Below, piece after piece: positions 50,455 to 64,000 of a DNA stretch of 64,000 nt. The stretch comes from Diogma glabrata (taxonomy: Eukaryota > Arthropoda > Insecta > Diptera > Cylindrotomidae). Position numbers and translations under genes: made by a program. The stretch spans positions 245,997,926 to 246,061,925 of the forward strand of contig OY856188.1 of NCBI GenBank assembly GCA_963693315.1. The letters run 5' to 3'. The notes beneath the pieces were generated by a model. It did not search any database and had not been told where the DNA came from. It worked only from the letters and a program-made list of their open reading frames with translations. Numbering within the stretch: position 1 is the stretch's first letter; every line of letters starts with the position of its first letter.

Positions 50455-51000
50455 GGGTTTGATATCGAAAAAAAAGATATACATTTTCGAAGATTTTTTT
50501 CCGTTGATTTTTTTTTGGAAAATATAGTGGTTCTAAATTCCGAAAATTTCGTGATTTTTGGCTTGACGAGTTATTTTCAAAAATTCATAACTTCGGTTCT
50601 ATTAAGATAGACATTTTTTTTTGTTTTATTTTAAACTTTTAAAAGAAAACTGTCATCTATAAAAATTATTAAAAATTCCTATTGTTATAATAGTCCAGTC
50701 ATTATAGTAAGTTCACCGCGGAATTCGAGATACCCAGCTGTAAGTCTGTAAATACTTGTATATTGACACCCTAAAAGTTGTCTCAAAACCTACATATGGT
50801 AGGGTGTACGCAACTATTAAATTTACAAAAATCGGTTTTTTGCGCTTTTTTTGTAAATATTTCATTTCGTATGGATTTTTTGCTATTATCAATATTGCAG
50901 AATACAAAATTCTCTACAAAATTTGTTTAAAAAATTTTTCTTACTGTGAACCGTTTTCGATATAGAGGGCGGAGAGCACGCGGTCACAGCATCACTTCAG
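50455..51000 (+). repeat. Left outer arm of 12-kb palindrome
   Basis: The inverted counterpart is 61680-62540. Matching landmarks are AACTTCGGTTCTA...AAGATAGACA (about 50590), CTGTAAATACTTGTATATTG, CAAAACCTACATATGGTAGG and TGAACCGTTTTCGATATAGA followed by GGGCGGAGAG (50945-50975). The frames at 50713-50965 are mirrored in the other arm and are not genes. Confidence 0.8.
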
Positions 51001-51316
51001 GTCAACCGGTGCCTTCGGTCGAAAACGCGCCGTATATAGTTGTTGAACTATCGATAAATCAATGATTATAAATATTTGTCAATTTGTATTAACTATTATA
51101 CTATATTTTATCATTTTTTTCCTAACCTATCCACTTTTTATTCAGTATTAATTTATTTAACAACACTTACCTGCCCATGTAATTGCAGAATTGTTAATGA
51201 AAATATAGGAATTATATCTGAATTTTAACCTAATTAATATTAATCACTTCTTACATGATGAAAAAAAAACAAATAAATTATGAATTAATCTTTTTATTAA
51301 AAAATATAATTCAATA

Positions 51317-51730
51317 CATTATATGGGATTTTTTGCATTAAATTTCTAGACAATACTTTGTGTGAATTCATAGAATGGGGAACATTTCTATTCTAATTAA
51401 CATCCTAAGTCACGTTTGTATAGTCATTATTGATTGTTTCCAATCAATGTGAAATCAATGGCTGACACTTGGTCAATTTGTAGTTCTATATGTATTAACA
51501 TTAGACTACATTAAGGGAATTTAAATTTATTTTAGATTTTTGAGATCAATTAAACTCAAGTAAGTAAAAAGTAATTGGAATTTTTTCAATTCAAAGGTAT
51601 GGTTTTTCAGAAAAAAACTCCAATTCACATTTTTCGTGTTTCGGATGGTTCCCCATTCGAAATGTTCCCCATTCTATGAATTCACACAAAGTATTGTCTA
51701 GAAATTTAATGCAAAAAATCCCATATAATG
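51317..51730. mobile_element. 414-bp MITE with perfect 72-bp inverted ends and TA duplication
   Basis: CATTATATGGGATTTTTTGC begins the left end (51317-51388). Its exact complement closes the right end (51659-51730); I found no mismatch over about 72 bp. TA flanks both ends (51315-51316 and 51731-51732), as in Tc1/mariner elements. Part of the interior (51527-51645) matches 60700-60830 in inverted orientation, so a related piece lies in the other half of the palindrome. Confidence 0.85.
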
Positions 51731-51789
51731 TAAAAACATTTCCATAATATGGAGTCTAATGATAGTGGAAAAATTCAACTTAAGTAAAA

Positions 51790-55668
<3,879 letters not shown>

Positions 55669-56143
55669 TGGGGGCTCAACCGGGATTCTGGAGCATTAAA
55701 CAAGAATTTTATGTATAGTAAGTACTACAGGCAAAGTTATGGCTTATGGCAAAGCTTTATTTTAAAAATAATTGTTAAGGCAAAGAAACTAAAGAAAAGT
55801 GAAAAGTGAAAAGATATTTTTAAATAAAAGAACTCAAAGTGATAAGTCTTAAGCTATTTTTACAGACAAGTCTAAAGGAAAGACAATTTAGAAAAATAGT
55901 TACAAAATATTAGCAACAAAAGTTCTGCAATCACTGTAAACAAGGTAACGTTATTTTTTATAAATATGTGCTCTCATAATTATCTATGTATAATGTACGG
56001 TAAAGTAGTCAACCTTTGAATAAAAATTTAATAATTAAAGTGTTAAGGTTTATAAAAAAAAACATTATAAACATTTTATAGAACAATCGATTTATTAAAT
56101 TAACTGTGGTATATTCTTTTTTTAATTGCTTTTGCGTGTTCAT

Positions 56144-59100
56144 ATGGATGCTTCCATTTCTGAACTTAAAACGAAAGAACTCAAAGATCTGTTAAAACAA
56201 AGAAATTTACCAACGCATTATAGAAAGAAAACTGATCTTATCGAAAGGTTAAAAGCATCAATGTCAGCAGACGATTTGCAAGAACATTCAGACCACAGTT
56301 ATAGCAGTTTAGAGGAAGACGGTAAAGTTAACGAGATGACTCATGAAAACAGTTTTACCTTCAAAGATGTTGAAGAATCATTAGAAACTTTTGATGGTGA
56401 AACCGATAGAAATGTTTCGGAGTGGATATCAGAATATGATGATGTCGCCAAAGCGTGTGGATGGAATGAAATACAAAAGTATTTGTATGCGAGAAGATTA
56501 TTACGTAATGCAGCAAAGCTTGCAGTAGAATCTGCTACCAAAGTGCATAGTTGGGAAGCGTTGAAGAAGTTTTTAAAAGATGAGTTTAGTGATTCGCTGC
56601 CCAGTATAGATGTGCATAAAAAATTGTCAGATCGTAAAATGTCAAAAAATGAAACATTTTTACAATACTTTTATAGTATGCGGCAAATTGGAAAGCAAGG
56701 CAGTGTCGATGATGTATCAATTATTTCATATATCATTGCAGGAATTTTTGATGAACCATCAAATAAAATGATTTTGTATGAAGCCAAGACGTTTAATGAA
56801 CTGAAAGAAAAATTTAAGGTGTATGAAACAATGAAATCTCAAAGTAAAATAAAGAGTTTTGGCAAAACACCTGAAAAGCGTTTTGCGCCTAGTGTGAGGA
56901 ATCGTTGTAAAAATTGTGGATCGCTTAGTCATGCTCAATATAGTTGTCCACACAAAGAAAAGGGAATGCGTTGTTTTCATTGCGATGAATTTGGACATAT
57001 TGCGAAAAGTTGTGTTAAGAGGAACCCTGTTGCATCGACTTCAAAACAATTTGAAGATAAATCTAAAACAATAAGTACAATTATATTACCAGATATGCAT
57101 GTTGTGGTTGAATTCTATGATGTTGAAATAAGGGCGCTACTGGATACTGGCAGTGATGTGTCTTTAATTAAAAAATCAGTTTATGAATCTGCTAATTCTC
57201 CGCCAGAGATTGTTGGTTTGCAGATACCATTATCTGGGTTTGGGCAAACCTTACAAAACAGTATCGGATCATTTTTATCACCGGTAAGTATTGAAAACGA
57301 AACATATTTCATAAATTTTCATATTGTTACAGACAGTTTGCTGAATGAAGATATGATTTTGGGCAAAGATTTGTTAACAAATGCTAATATTAGTATTGTT
57401 AATGGAAGCATCACCATAAAGAAGATTATAATTCCTTATATGTTTCAAGAAATCAATGTTGCTGAATTGATCGAAGAAAGTCATCAAATCAATACTATTT
57501 CTGCAATTAAAAACCCTAAAATTAGATATGAGGTGAATAAGTTGGTTGAATCATATAATCCTGTTAAGCCAAAAGAATCGTGTGTACAATTAAAACTTGT
57601 ACTTGAAGATGAAGTCCCTGTTCACCAACCACCAAGAAGATTAGCACCAAGAGAAAAGTTATTTGTAAATGAGCAAATTGATGAATGGCTACAAGATGGT
57701 ATAATTTGCGAAAGTAACTCTGATTTTGCCAGTCCAATAGTGGTAGTCAAGAAAAAGAATGGTACGAATAGACTTTGTATAGACTATCGTGCACTCAATG
57801 CTAAAATAATAAAGGATCGTTACCCATTGCCAGTTATAGAAGATGTGTTAGAAAAACTTTATATGGGCAAAATATTTACAACCTTGGATTTGAAAAATGG
57901 GTTTTTCCACGTTGACATTCATAAAGATAGCATGAAGTATACTTCCTTCGTAACGCCAGATGGTCAATACGAGTTTAGAAAAGTACCATTCGGACTATGC
58001 AATTCGCCTTCTATTTTCCAGCGATTTATAAATACCGTTTTTCATCAGCTGATAAGAGAAAATGTCATGTTTGTCTATATGGACGATGTAATAATAGCTG
58101 CCGAAAGTCAAGAAAAAAATTTGGAGAAGTTAAAAAGAGTTTTCGAAGTTGCTCAAAGTTTTGGTCTTATCATTCGTTTTGAAAAATGCCAATTCCTGCA
58201 AGAAAAAGTGGAATTTCTGGGACATGCTTTAGAGAATGGCACTATCAAACCTTCTGTAAGCAAGACGTCAGCGATAAAGAATTTCCCCGAACCAACTACA
58301 GTGAAAAAGATTCAAAGCTTTTTAGGGTTGGCAGGATTTTTCAGAAAGTTTATTCAAAATTTCTCAACAATCGCCAAACCACTCAGCGACCTTACAAGAA
58401 AAGATGTTAAGTTTATATTTGGAAATGAACAAAGGGTTGCTTTTAGAACTTTGAAAGAAATGTTATGTAATGATCCTGTGCTAAGAATTTATAATCCAGA
58501 TTTAGAAACAGAAGTGCATACTGATGCAAGTAAAGTAGGTTATGGTGCTTGCTTGTTGCAGAAAAATGGAGAAGATAACCGCTTTCATCCTGTTCTGTAT
58601 TTGAGCTGCAAAACTACTGGCGCAGAAGAAAACTATTCTAGTTATGAGTTGGAAGTTTTAGCCGTTGTTAAGGCTCTTAAAAAATGGAGAGTTTATTTGC
58701 TGGGAATTAAATTCAAAATTTTTACCGATTGCCAAGCATTTAATCTTACGATGAAAAAAAGAGATTTATGTCCAAAAATTGCTCGTTGGGCATTATCTCT
58801 CGAAGAATTTGAATGTGAAGTAAGACATCGTTCTGGTTCGTCTATGAAGCATGTAGATGCGTTAAGCAGAGTGTCGTCGGTTATGACAGTTGAAGCTGAT
58901 ATTTTAGAGAAGTTAAAAACAACCCAGAAGGAGGATCCAGAATGCAAACTATTAGTAGATATTTTGAACGAAAAGAAAGAATATAAAAATTATGTGTTAA
59001 GAAGGGATATTTTATATAGATTGGTAGATGGAAGTTATTTGTTAGTAGTTCCAAAAATAATGCAACATCAAATTATCAAAAACGTCCATGAACAAGGTCA

Positions 59101-59815
59101 CATTAGTTCTAGTAAAGTTGAAGCTATTGTACGTCAAGATTATGAAATGCAACAGTTGAATAAGAAGGTGGCAAGAGTTATTAGTAACTGCATTCCATGC
59201 ATATTGGCTTCACGTAAGACTGGAAAAGGAGAATGTTACCTAAACCCAATTGATAAGCTGGATGTACCTTTGCATACATTTCACGTCGATCATCTTGGTC
59301 CTTTACCGTCAACTGCTAAAAAATACCAATATTTGTTTGTTGTGGTCGACGCCTTTGCTAAGTTTGTTTGGCTATACCCTGTGAAGAATACGACGTCCAC
59401 TGAAGTTTTAAAAAGGCTTAATGATCACAAAAATATATTTGGTAGTCCATCAAGAACTATATCCGATAGGGGTACGGCATTTACGTCTAAAGATTTCGAA
59501 CAATTTTGTGCATATGAGAAAATTTTACATATACCAATAACTACAGGTATTCCTAGAGGTAACGGGCAGGTGGAACGAATCAATGAAGTAATTGTTCCAA
59601 TTTTAACAAAAATGTCAATCAAAGATCCAATGAGTTGGTATAAGCATGTTGCAACTCTGCAACGATTTATTAATTCCACCACTTCACGCAGTACCAACAA
59701 GTCACCCTTTGAAATACTGTTTGGAGTCAAGATGAGAAAGGCTGAAGACTATGAACTGTCAACAAACATAGAAAAGCTGCAAGAGGTTATAGTGTTGACG
59801 ATTTGGTCGCGATAA
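56144..59815 (+). CDS. gag-pol: Gypsy Gag-Pol polyprotein in one frame, cut short at the 3' end
   Basis: The first ATG is at 56144; the frame is open from 56126 but begins there with TTG. It runs 1223 residues. Order: an N-terminal SAP-like motif (ELKTKELKDLLKQRNLP, residues 5-40); a Gag capsid region (DGETDRNVSEWISEYDD, about 90); two CCHC zinc knuckles (CKNCGSLSHAQYSC and CFHCDEFGHIAKSC, about 254-290); protease LLDTGSDVSLI (about 333); reverse transcriptase (ASPIVVVKKKNG at 525, FTTLDLKNGFFHVDI at 582, FVYMDDVIIA at 645); RNase H (EVHTDASKVGYGACLL at 792); integrase zinc domain (HEQGH...CIPC at 982-1015) and core (HVDHLGP at 1047, SDRGTAF at 1107, GNGQVERINE at 1140). The frame then shifts: the last residues (VIVLTIWSR) are out of phase and the true continuation is at 59782-60021. 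All visible catalytic residues are present up to that point. Gag and Pol share one frame with no separating stop. Confidence 0.95.
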   Translation: MDASISELKTKELKDLLKQRNLPTHYRKKTDLIERLKASMSADDLQEHSDHSYSSLEEDGKVNEMTHENSFTFKDVEESLETFDGETDRNVSEWISEYDDVAKACGWNEIQKYLYARRLLRNAAKLAVESATKVHSWEALKKFLKDEFSDSLPSIDVHKKLSDRKMSKNETFLQYFYSMRQIGKQGSVDDVSIISYIIAGIFDEPSNKMILYEAKTFNELKEKFKVYETMKSQSKIKSFGKTPEKRFAPSVRNRCKNCGSLSHAQYSCPHKEKGMRCFHCDEFGHIAKSCVKRNPVASTSKQFEDKSKTISTIILPDMHVVVEFYDVEIRALLDTGSDVSLIKKSVYESANSPPEIVGLQIPLSGFGQTLQNSIGSFLSPVSIENETYFINFHIVTDSLLNEDMILGKDLLTNANISIVNGSITIKKIIIPYMFQEINVAELIEESHQINTISAIKNPKIRYEVNKLVESYNPVKPKESCVQLKLVLEDEVPVHQPPRRLAPREKLFVNEQIDEWLQDGIICESNSDFASPIVVVKKKNGTNRLCIDYRALNAKIIKDRYPLPVIEDVLEKLYMGKIFTTLDLKNGFFHVDIHKDSMKYTSFVTPDGQYEFRKVPFGLCNSPSIFQRFINTVFHQLIRENVMFVYMDDVIIAAESQEKNLEKLKRVFEVAQSFGLIIRFEKCQFLQEKVEFLGHALENGTIKPSVSKTSAIKNFPEPTTVKKIQSFLGLAGFFRKFIQNFSTIAKPLSDLTRKDVKFIFGNEQRVAFRTLKEMLCNDPVLRIYNPDLETEVHTDASKVGYGACLLQKNGEDNRFHPVLYLSCKTTGAEENYSSYELEVLAVVKALKKWRVYLLGIKFKIFTDCQAFNLTMKKRDLCPKIARWALSLEEFECEVRHRSGSSMKHVDALSRVSSVMTVEADILEKLKTTQKEDPECKLLVDILNEKKEYKNYVLRRDILYRLVDGSYLLVVPKIMQHQIIKNVHEQGHISSSKVEAIVRQDYEMQQLNKKVARVISNCIPCILASRKTGKGECYLNPIDKLDVPLHTFHVDHLGPLPSTAKKYQYLFVVVDAFAKFVWLYPVKNTTSTEVLKRLNDHKNIFGSPSRTISDRGTAFTSKDFEQFCAYEKILHIPITTGIPRGNGQVERINEVIVPILTKMSIKDPMSWYKHVATLQRFINSTTSRSTNKSPFEILFGVKMRKAEDYELSTNIEKLQEVIVLTIWSR

Positions 59816-60021
59816 GGAAAACTCAATTTGGTACAGGAAGTAAGTTGCATCCTATCTTTTTAGGACCTTACAAAGTTACGAAAGTAAAACGCTGCGATCG
59901 TTACGATGTAAAGAAAGTTGATGCTAGTTCTCCTGGTCCTATTCAAACTTCAACGTCAGCTGACTTTATGAAACCATGGGCTAATCCGATTGAAGAAGAT
60001 TCATCCGGGACTGATGAATAG
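59782..60021 (+). pseudogene. Displaced C-terminus of the Gypsy integrase
   Basis: In the next frame the sequence reads ARGYSVDDLVAIRKTQFGTG, LHPIFLGPYKVTKVKRCDRY and ends FMKPWANPIEEDSSGTDE, stop. The LGPY motif marks the integrase C-terminal (GPY/F) domain, which binds DNA. The sequence joining it to the main frame seems shortened around 59780, so a small out-of-frame deletion probably separated the two parts. Confidence 0.85.
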
Positions 60022-60035
60022 TTAGGACGGCCGAG

Positions 60036-60221
60036 TGTGGGAAACCTGAGTACAGCACTGGTCATGTATTTTTATGATATGTTAATATTATTTAGTTGTA
60101 ATCAATATCTTGTAAAAATAAAATTCAGTTACGATAATCATTTCATGAAGAAAAGTTCTAAATTAAATAAATACTCCTCTATATATAATCAGTTTTTGTT
60201 TAAATTCTATCCAATAAATCC

Positions 60222-60225
<4 letters not shown>
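60036..60225 (+). repeat. 3' LTR of the young Gypsy element
   Basis: Identical to the 5' LTR except for one base (A at 60188). Confidence 0.97.

Positions 60226-60302
<77 letters not shown>
60226..60302. repeat. (TA)n microsatellite
   Basis: TA tract between the 3' LTR and the right inner palindrome arm. Confidence 0.97.
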
Positions 60303-60305
<3 letters not shown>

Positions 60306-60560
60306 TTACTAATATTTATCAGTTACATTCAGTTAGCTATGTCATAACTAATGTTCATATTTCTAGTTTCCTCCTAATATAAATTTACATTTATTTTTCT
60401 TTTTTTGTATACAGTATCTTGATAATGACGAACATAATCGTCGAAAATTTGATGTTTTAATAAATAACAATTGAGAGAATAACGAAATCAATGAAATCAA
60501 TGTTTTTTTCAATATTAAAATGATAATAAATTCACCTTAACCAAACTCCCGTAATAAACT
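60303..60560 (-). repeat. Right inner arm of palindrome
   Basis: The inverted copy of 51790-52068, running from the TA tract outwards. Confidence 0.9.
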
Positions 60561-60615
60561 ATCCACGTAATAAATGGTGAAAAAAAGCAACAAAGAAGTT
60601 TCAACTTTGAAATTG

Positions 60616-60690
60616 TCATCGCCTCAACGGCGTAATCGATAGCGTGTCTGCCCAAGGATTCGAGCCGGGCACTGACGAGGGTAGGTCCGA
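60616..60690 (+). mobile_element. tRNA-derived SINE head
   Basis: GGCGTAATCGATAG (60631-60644) resembles a pol III A box, and GGATTCGAGCC (60658-60668) fits the B box (GGWTCGANNCC). The text between (GTGTCTGCCCAA) resembles an anticodon region. The D- and T-arm pairing is imperfect, so it is not a functional tRNA gene. The corresponding place in the left half of the palindrome lacks it. Confidence 0.55.
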
Positions 60691-60892
60691 AACCCATCCA
60701 AAACAAGAAAAATGTTAATTGTAGTTTTTTTCTGAAAAACTTCAAACCATACCTTTGAATTGAAAAAGTTCCAATTACTTCTTTACTTACATGAGTTTAA
60801 TTGATCTCAAAAATCTAAAATAATTCAATACATTTATATTTATTAAAAGTAAAAAAATGGAATAAAGGGTACAAAAACTACAATTTATAATT

Positions 60893-61680
60893 TTAATCAT
60901 CTTCTTCCTCTTCATCGTCGTCTTCTGGCTGCTGGTAAATTTAAAACTGGTCTTCATTATCGTCTTCAACGACATTTGTCTCATTTTCTTCCATGATTTC
61001 GGGGTCAAAGCTTCCATCTTCGTTAATGTCGCTCTGATATGGTGAAGCATTGAGACAAGCTTGTCATTACATTGGCCACAAGCTAAAGAACATTGCAAGC
61101 CCGCTTTCTTGCATCCGCATCGCGAACCACAACTACTCTTGCAGTTGCAGAAAATTGTATTTAACAAATCTTCTGGAGCAGGTGGTAAAATTGTCATGAT
61201 AGGCTCCAGAAAATCGTTTCGCATTGCCCAACCCCATACCTGGAGCTCCAAATCATGCCCTAACCAAGTTTGAACTTGATAATATACACGTATGAAATGT
61301 TGATGAGCAGCTGCACTTGTTGGTGGAATATTTGAAAGCTGCACAGGTTTATTAAGTTGTGTAGGCTTGACGTAATGCATATAACGAAGATGATCGAGAC
61401 TTTTCACAGATTTCGGAGCATTAAAGACTGCCAATAAGGTTTGAGTTCCACTCTCTAATAGTCTCTGGGTCGAACAATTTTCTTCCTCAAATGCTGCAGC
61501 TAGTTCATCCAAATTTGTCAGTTTCTCAAAAACTTTTAAAAATGATTTTTTTTCCCTTTTTAAAAAGCGCAGAAGTTGTGTCACAGCCACTTAATGCATG
61601 CAGAAATAAAATATGTGTTTTGGAATGAGGATAGTTATCAAAACTTTTAGTCGAGTATATCTCCGATTTTACATTTCCTT
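60893..61680 (-). pseudogene. FEN1-like/CXC-domain transposon-associated protein, frameshifted
   Basis: On the minus strand a 5'-truncated frame begins at the palindrome arm: HILFLHALSGCDTTSALFKK (61615-61555). A frameshift in a T/A run follows, then FLKREKKSFLKVFEKL, LDELAAAFEEENCSTQRLLE, PTSAAAHQHFIRVYYQVQTW, VWGWAMRNDFLEPIMTILPP, APEDLLNTIFCNCKSSCGSR and CGCKKAGLQCSLACGQC. The last part has the spaced Cys pattern of a CXC (TSO1/Tesmin) domain, which binds DNA in host proteins. SGCDTTSALF-x-KGKK recalls the GCD plus helix-hairpin-helix part of FEN1/XPG-type nucleases (my inference). A second frameshift after the CXC region puts the acidic tail (NEDGSFDPEIMEENETNVVE) in another frame, ending at 60893. 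Such genes are scattered in invertebrate genomes; their role is unknown to me. A related relic is at 13518-13766. Confidence 0.7.
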
Positions 61681-62540
61681 TCCGCGCTCTCCGCCCTCTA
61701 TCTCGAAAACGGTTCACAGTATGAAAAATTTTTTAAACAAAATTTGTAGAAAATTTTGTATTCTACAATATTGATAATAAATACAAATAGCAAAAAACCT
61801 ATAGGAAATGAGATATTTACAAAAAAAAACGCAAAAAACCGATTTTTGTGATCTTTGACCTTGAAATTTAATAGCTGCGTACACCCTACCATATGTAGGT
61901 TTTGAGACAACTTTTAGGGTGTCAATATACAAGTATTTACAGACTTACAGCTGGGTATCTCGAATTCCGAGATTCTTACCTAATTTAAGCTTAAATGACT
62001 GGACTATAAACAAATAATATGGTAAAATCAATTTTAAGTCACTGCTTAATAAAAATAAAGAGTGTTTAGTACAACCATCGTATTCTACATTCAATTTTAT
62101 ATTAAAAACGTATTTTTATTTATTAAAAAATGATTTTTACATAAAAATAAATTAAATCATCGTTTATTTATTTCATAAATTTTTGTCGTTCTGCGTTGGA
62201 AAAATTTATTTATTTTAACAGTAAAACTTATTTCTCAATTAATTGAATATACGTTTTTTATAGAAAACTGAATGTAAAATAATGGTCTTACTAAACACTC
62301 TTTAATTTTGTTAGATAATGACTAAAAACCGATTTTAACATTTTATTTGTTTCTTAAATCTTATTGTTTGTTAATAATTTTTATGGATAACAGATTTTTT
62401 AAAAGTCCGTTTGTAACATTAAAATAAAACAGAAAAAAGTGTCTATCTTTACTAGAACCGAAGTTATGAATCTTTGAAAATAAGCCTTCAAGCCAAAAAT
62501 CACAAAATTCTCAAAATTTAGATCCGCTTTTTTAATTGGC
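61680..62540 (-). repeat. Right outer arm of 12-kb palindrome
   Basis: The inverted counterpart of 50455-51000, longer because of an AT-rich insertion at about 61990-62400. The outermost matching block (ACTAGAACCGAAGTTATGAA with GCCAAAAATCACAAAATTCT) lies at 62450-62515. Confidence 0.8.
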
Positions 62541-62958
62541 CGATCTCAAAACAATTTTGAATTATTAGACGCTCTTTTTCAGTCATTGGGTATTTTATTA
62601 ATTATTTATTCAACTTTAACTTGCAATATTTCGGCACCATTGCCATATCCATTTTATAAAGGACAGTTTGAGAAAAAGAATCTCTGATAAATCTAGCTTG
62701 GCATGCATTCTGTTAAAAGTGACGAATTACGAACTCTGCAATAAATATTTGTCATCCAAGATCCAGCTACAAAAATCGTATTATTTATCTTAACCCATTT
62801 TAAACCCAGCTGCAGAAACTATTTTCCAGGATAAAACCTACTACTTTTTTATAGTAATTTGATATCCATAAGCCCGAATCTGAGATATTAAATCAATAAA
62901 ATTTTACCGTTTTCCGGAAAATGGTAAAGTTTGCTGTTCGTTTCACCGAACGCTGGCT
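62541..62958. other. Spacer, nothing recognised
   Basis: AT-rich DNA without coding signatures between the palindrome and the piggyBac relic. Confidence 0.45.
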
Positions 62959-62959
62959 G

Positions 62960-63390
62960 GTCATCATCCATATTTTTCATATTCTCGCTTGTCAATAAAA
63001 GACTTCTGTGACATTACGTGGAAGTTAATTTGACTCATCTTTTTTTCATTCTTATATTTTGCGATGAGACAGTTCAGCTTCCATGCATTGACCAATAGAA
63101 GAATTGAGTGTAGAGGTCCATAGCGGCCAATACCACTTCTTGCCACGAATGTTTACACGCTAGTTTTGGACACCATTGTCTTGGAGGTCCACTCCTCCCA
63201 TACTTTTGTTATAAGAAAGCATTGCCGGTTGATCGTAGTGTATTTGTTGTGACTTCTCATTTGATTTTTTTGTGTTTGGTTTTTTCAGTGGACAACAGAA
63301 TGTAAAGGTAAAATATTTGATCATAATTTGTAGCCATTGTGACCTCCTTGTTGTCTTGCTATCCCAATATTTTTTTAACGAAACCAATAA
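62960..63390 (-). pseudogene. piggyBac-type transposase C-terminal relic
   Basis: The minus strand reads KKPNTKKSNEKSQQIHYDQP, AMLSYNKSMGGVDLQDNGVQ (63280-63170), then in a shifted frame IRGKKWYWPLWTSTLNSSI and AWKLNCLIAKYKNEKKMSQI. YNKSMGGVDLxD is the hallmark of the piggyBac (DDE_Tnp_1_7) transposase, where the final Asp is one of the catalytic residues; the K-K-W-Y-W-P-L segment follows in the family. At least two frameshifts and loss of the N-terminal two thirds make it dead. It is not adjacent to the TTAA-flanked MITE at 3402, so no autonomous partner is proven. Confidence 0.85.
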
Positions 63391-63639
63391 TGAAAGATCA
63401 CTTTGTTTTGCATAAGGGGGGATAAAAATTTGTATAACCTAAGGAACTAAAATTAGAAGTAAAAAGAGTTGTGTTTTTAAGCCGGAGTGGAATAGTGTCT
63501 TCTTATGATAGTGTAGTTTAAAATAAACTACGAATTTAATTAAAATAAAAAAAAAAGAAAAATATGAAATGGTAAGGGTAGTGTTTTTAATTCGAAAAGA
63601 AATTATATGTTAATCAAATACCATTTAGATTTGTCTGAC
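63391..63639. other. Spacer, nothing recognised
   Basis: AT-rich DNA with a G run at 63416 and an A run near 63550. Confidence 0.4.
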
Positions 63640-63716
63640 TCGAATTAGGTAGTTTTTTCCAATTATCATCTCATATACATCCTGATATATGAGAGGTGGT
63701 AATTGGGTTTTTTGCA
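63640..63716. repeat. Imperfect hairpin
   Basis: CCAATTATCATCTCATATAC and ATATATGAGAGGTGGTAATT pair imperfectly around ATCCTG. It abuts the truncated LINE frame. Confidence 0.5.
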
Positions 63717-63720
63717 AATC

Positions 63721-64000
63721 TTAGGATAGAGTTTCGCCACCATGTACAATCATTTCGGATGTTATATCGTCGATACCAGGTGATTTATTGCGTTTTAATT
63801 TTAACAGCGCCGCTTCGAATTCCTCTTTGGTTGGTTCGTCTACATGTATCTTTGACGCACGAATAAGCTTTGCTCGTCGGCCGACTTTTTGCTGGTCACT
63901 TAAGTTGAGAAGATTCTCAAAACAAGCGGCCCTAGTATCTAATAGTAGTTTATGTAACAAGTACGCAAAATATGGTTTTAGCGGACGAATCGCAATGTTT
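63721..64000 (-). pseudogene. LINE ORF2 fragment upstream of the RT, runs off the window
   Basis: The minus-strand frame stays open to the window end. It reads ACFENLLNLSDQQKVGRRAK, VDEPTKEEFEAALLKLKRNK, SPGIDDITSEMIVHGGETLS, stop. PT-x-EE-x-x-A-x-x-x-LK-x-x-KSPG-x-D-x-I-x-x-E-x-I-x-x-GG is the conserved lead-in to the reverse transcriptase of RTE-like and related LINEs. The stop at 63721 comes right after this block, so the RT itself is missing on this side. A separate copy from the one at 13785-16275. Confidence 0.8.

Noticed and set aside
50713..50965. Frame shared with 61714-61932, looking like a conserved small protein
   Set aside because: The match is due to the inverted arms; the frame is not kept in phase and overlaps repeats on both strands.
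56341..59730. Minus-strand frames opposite the Gypsy polyprotein
   Set aside because: Antisense shadows of a clear polyprotein.
60616..60690. Functional tRNA gene
   Set aside because: A and B boxes are present, but the arms do not pair well enough for a cloverleaf; better explained as a SINE head.

Overview
This is eukaryotic, very AT-rich intergenic DNA, most likely from an arthropod and probably an insect. I see no bacterial gene organisation, no rRNA or intact tRNA gene, no CRISPR array, and no cellular gene I can name. The window is a transposon graveyard with a few young insertions. It holds relics of Ty3/Gypsy, BEL/Pao, RTE-like LINE, Penelope-like, Helitron and piggyBac elements, many MITEs, long (TA)n tracts and several satellite arrays. 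The arthropod assignment is an inference from this mix of families and the base composition; no species can be named.

Layout. 0-7.6 kb: a Gypsy protease fragment, unassigned reading frames including a Cys-rich one with a C-terminal membrane segment, a TTAA-flanked MITE beside a truncated Gypsy gag, and a Helitron zone (four ~268-bp tandem repeats, then a broken Rep relic). 7.6-13.2 kb: one large element with short terminal inverted repeats and apparent TA target duplications, filled with smaller repeats. 13.3-16.9 kb: a palindrome whose arms carry pieces of a TSO1/Tesmin-like CXC gene, with a 5'-truncated RTE-like LINE between them. 18-22.8 kb: a decayed Gypsy element. 23-25.8 kb: a terminal-inverted-repeat element with an internal tandem repeat, a Gypsy integrase relic and a MITE with TTA target duplications. 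27.9-31.0 kb: a ~3.1-kb minisatellite of ~43-bp units. 31.4-37 kb: mostly featureless. 37.6-40.7 kb: BEL/Pao relics. 41.9-45.9 kb: a Helitron 3' end, a CTCGAG-rich patch and a ~123-bp satellite. 46.7-50.4 kb: an expanded copy of the 23-kb element with a ~284-bp satellite inside and two further insertions.

50.5-62.5 kb is a degenerate palindrome of about 12 kb. Its loop has (TA)n tracts and two nested retroelements: a Penelope-like element (reverse transcriptase plus GIY-YIG) and a young Gypsy element with 190-bp LTRs differing at one base. Its right side carries a frameshifted FEN1-like/CXC gene and a tRNA-derived SINE. 63-64 kb: a piggyBac transposase relic and the edge of a LINE.

The coding sequences do not form a pathway; each served its own transposon. 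The most coherent biological hint is that the same CXC-type gene lies against long inverted-repeat arms at two separate places, which suggests a poorly described foldback transposon family.
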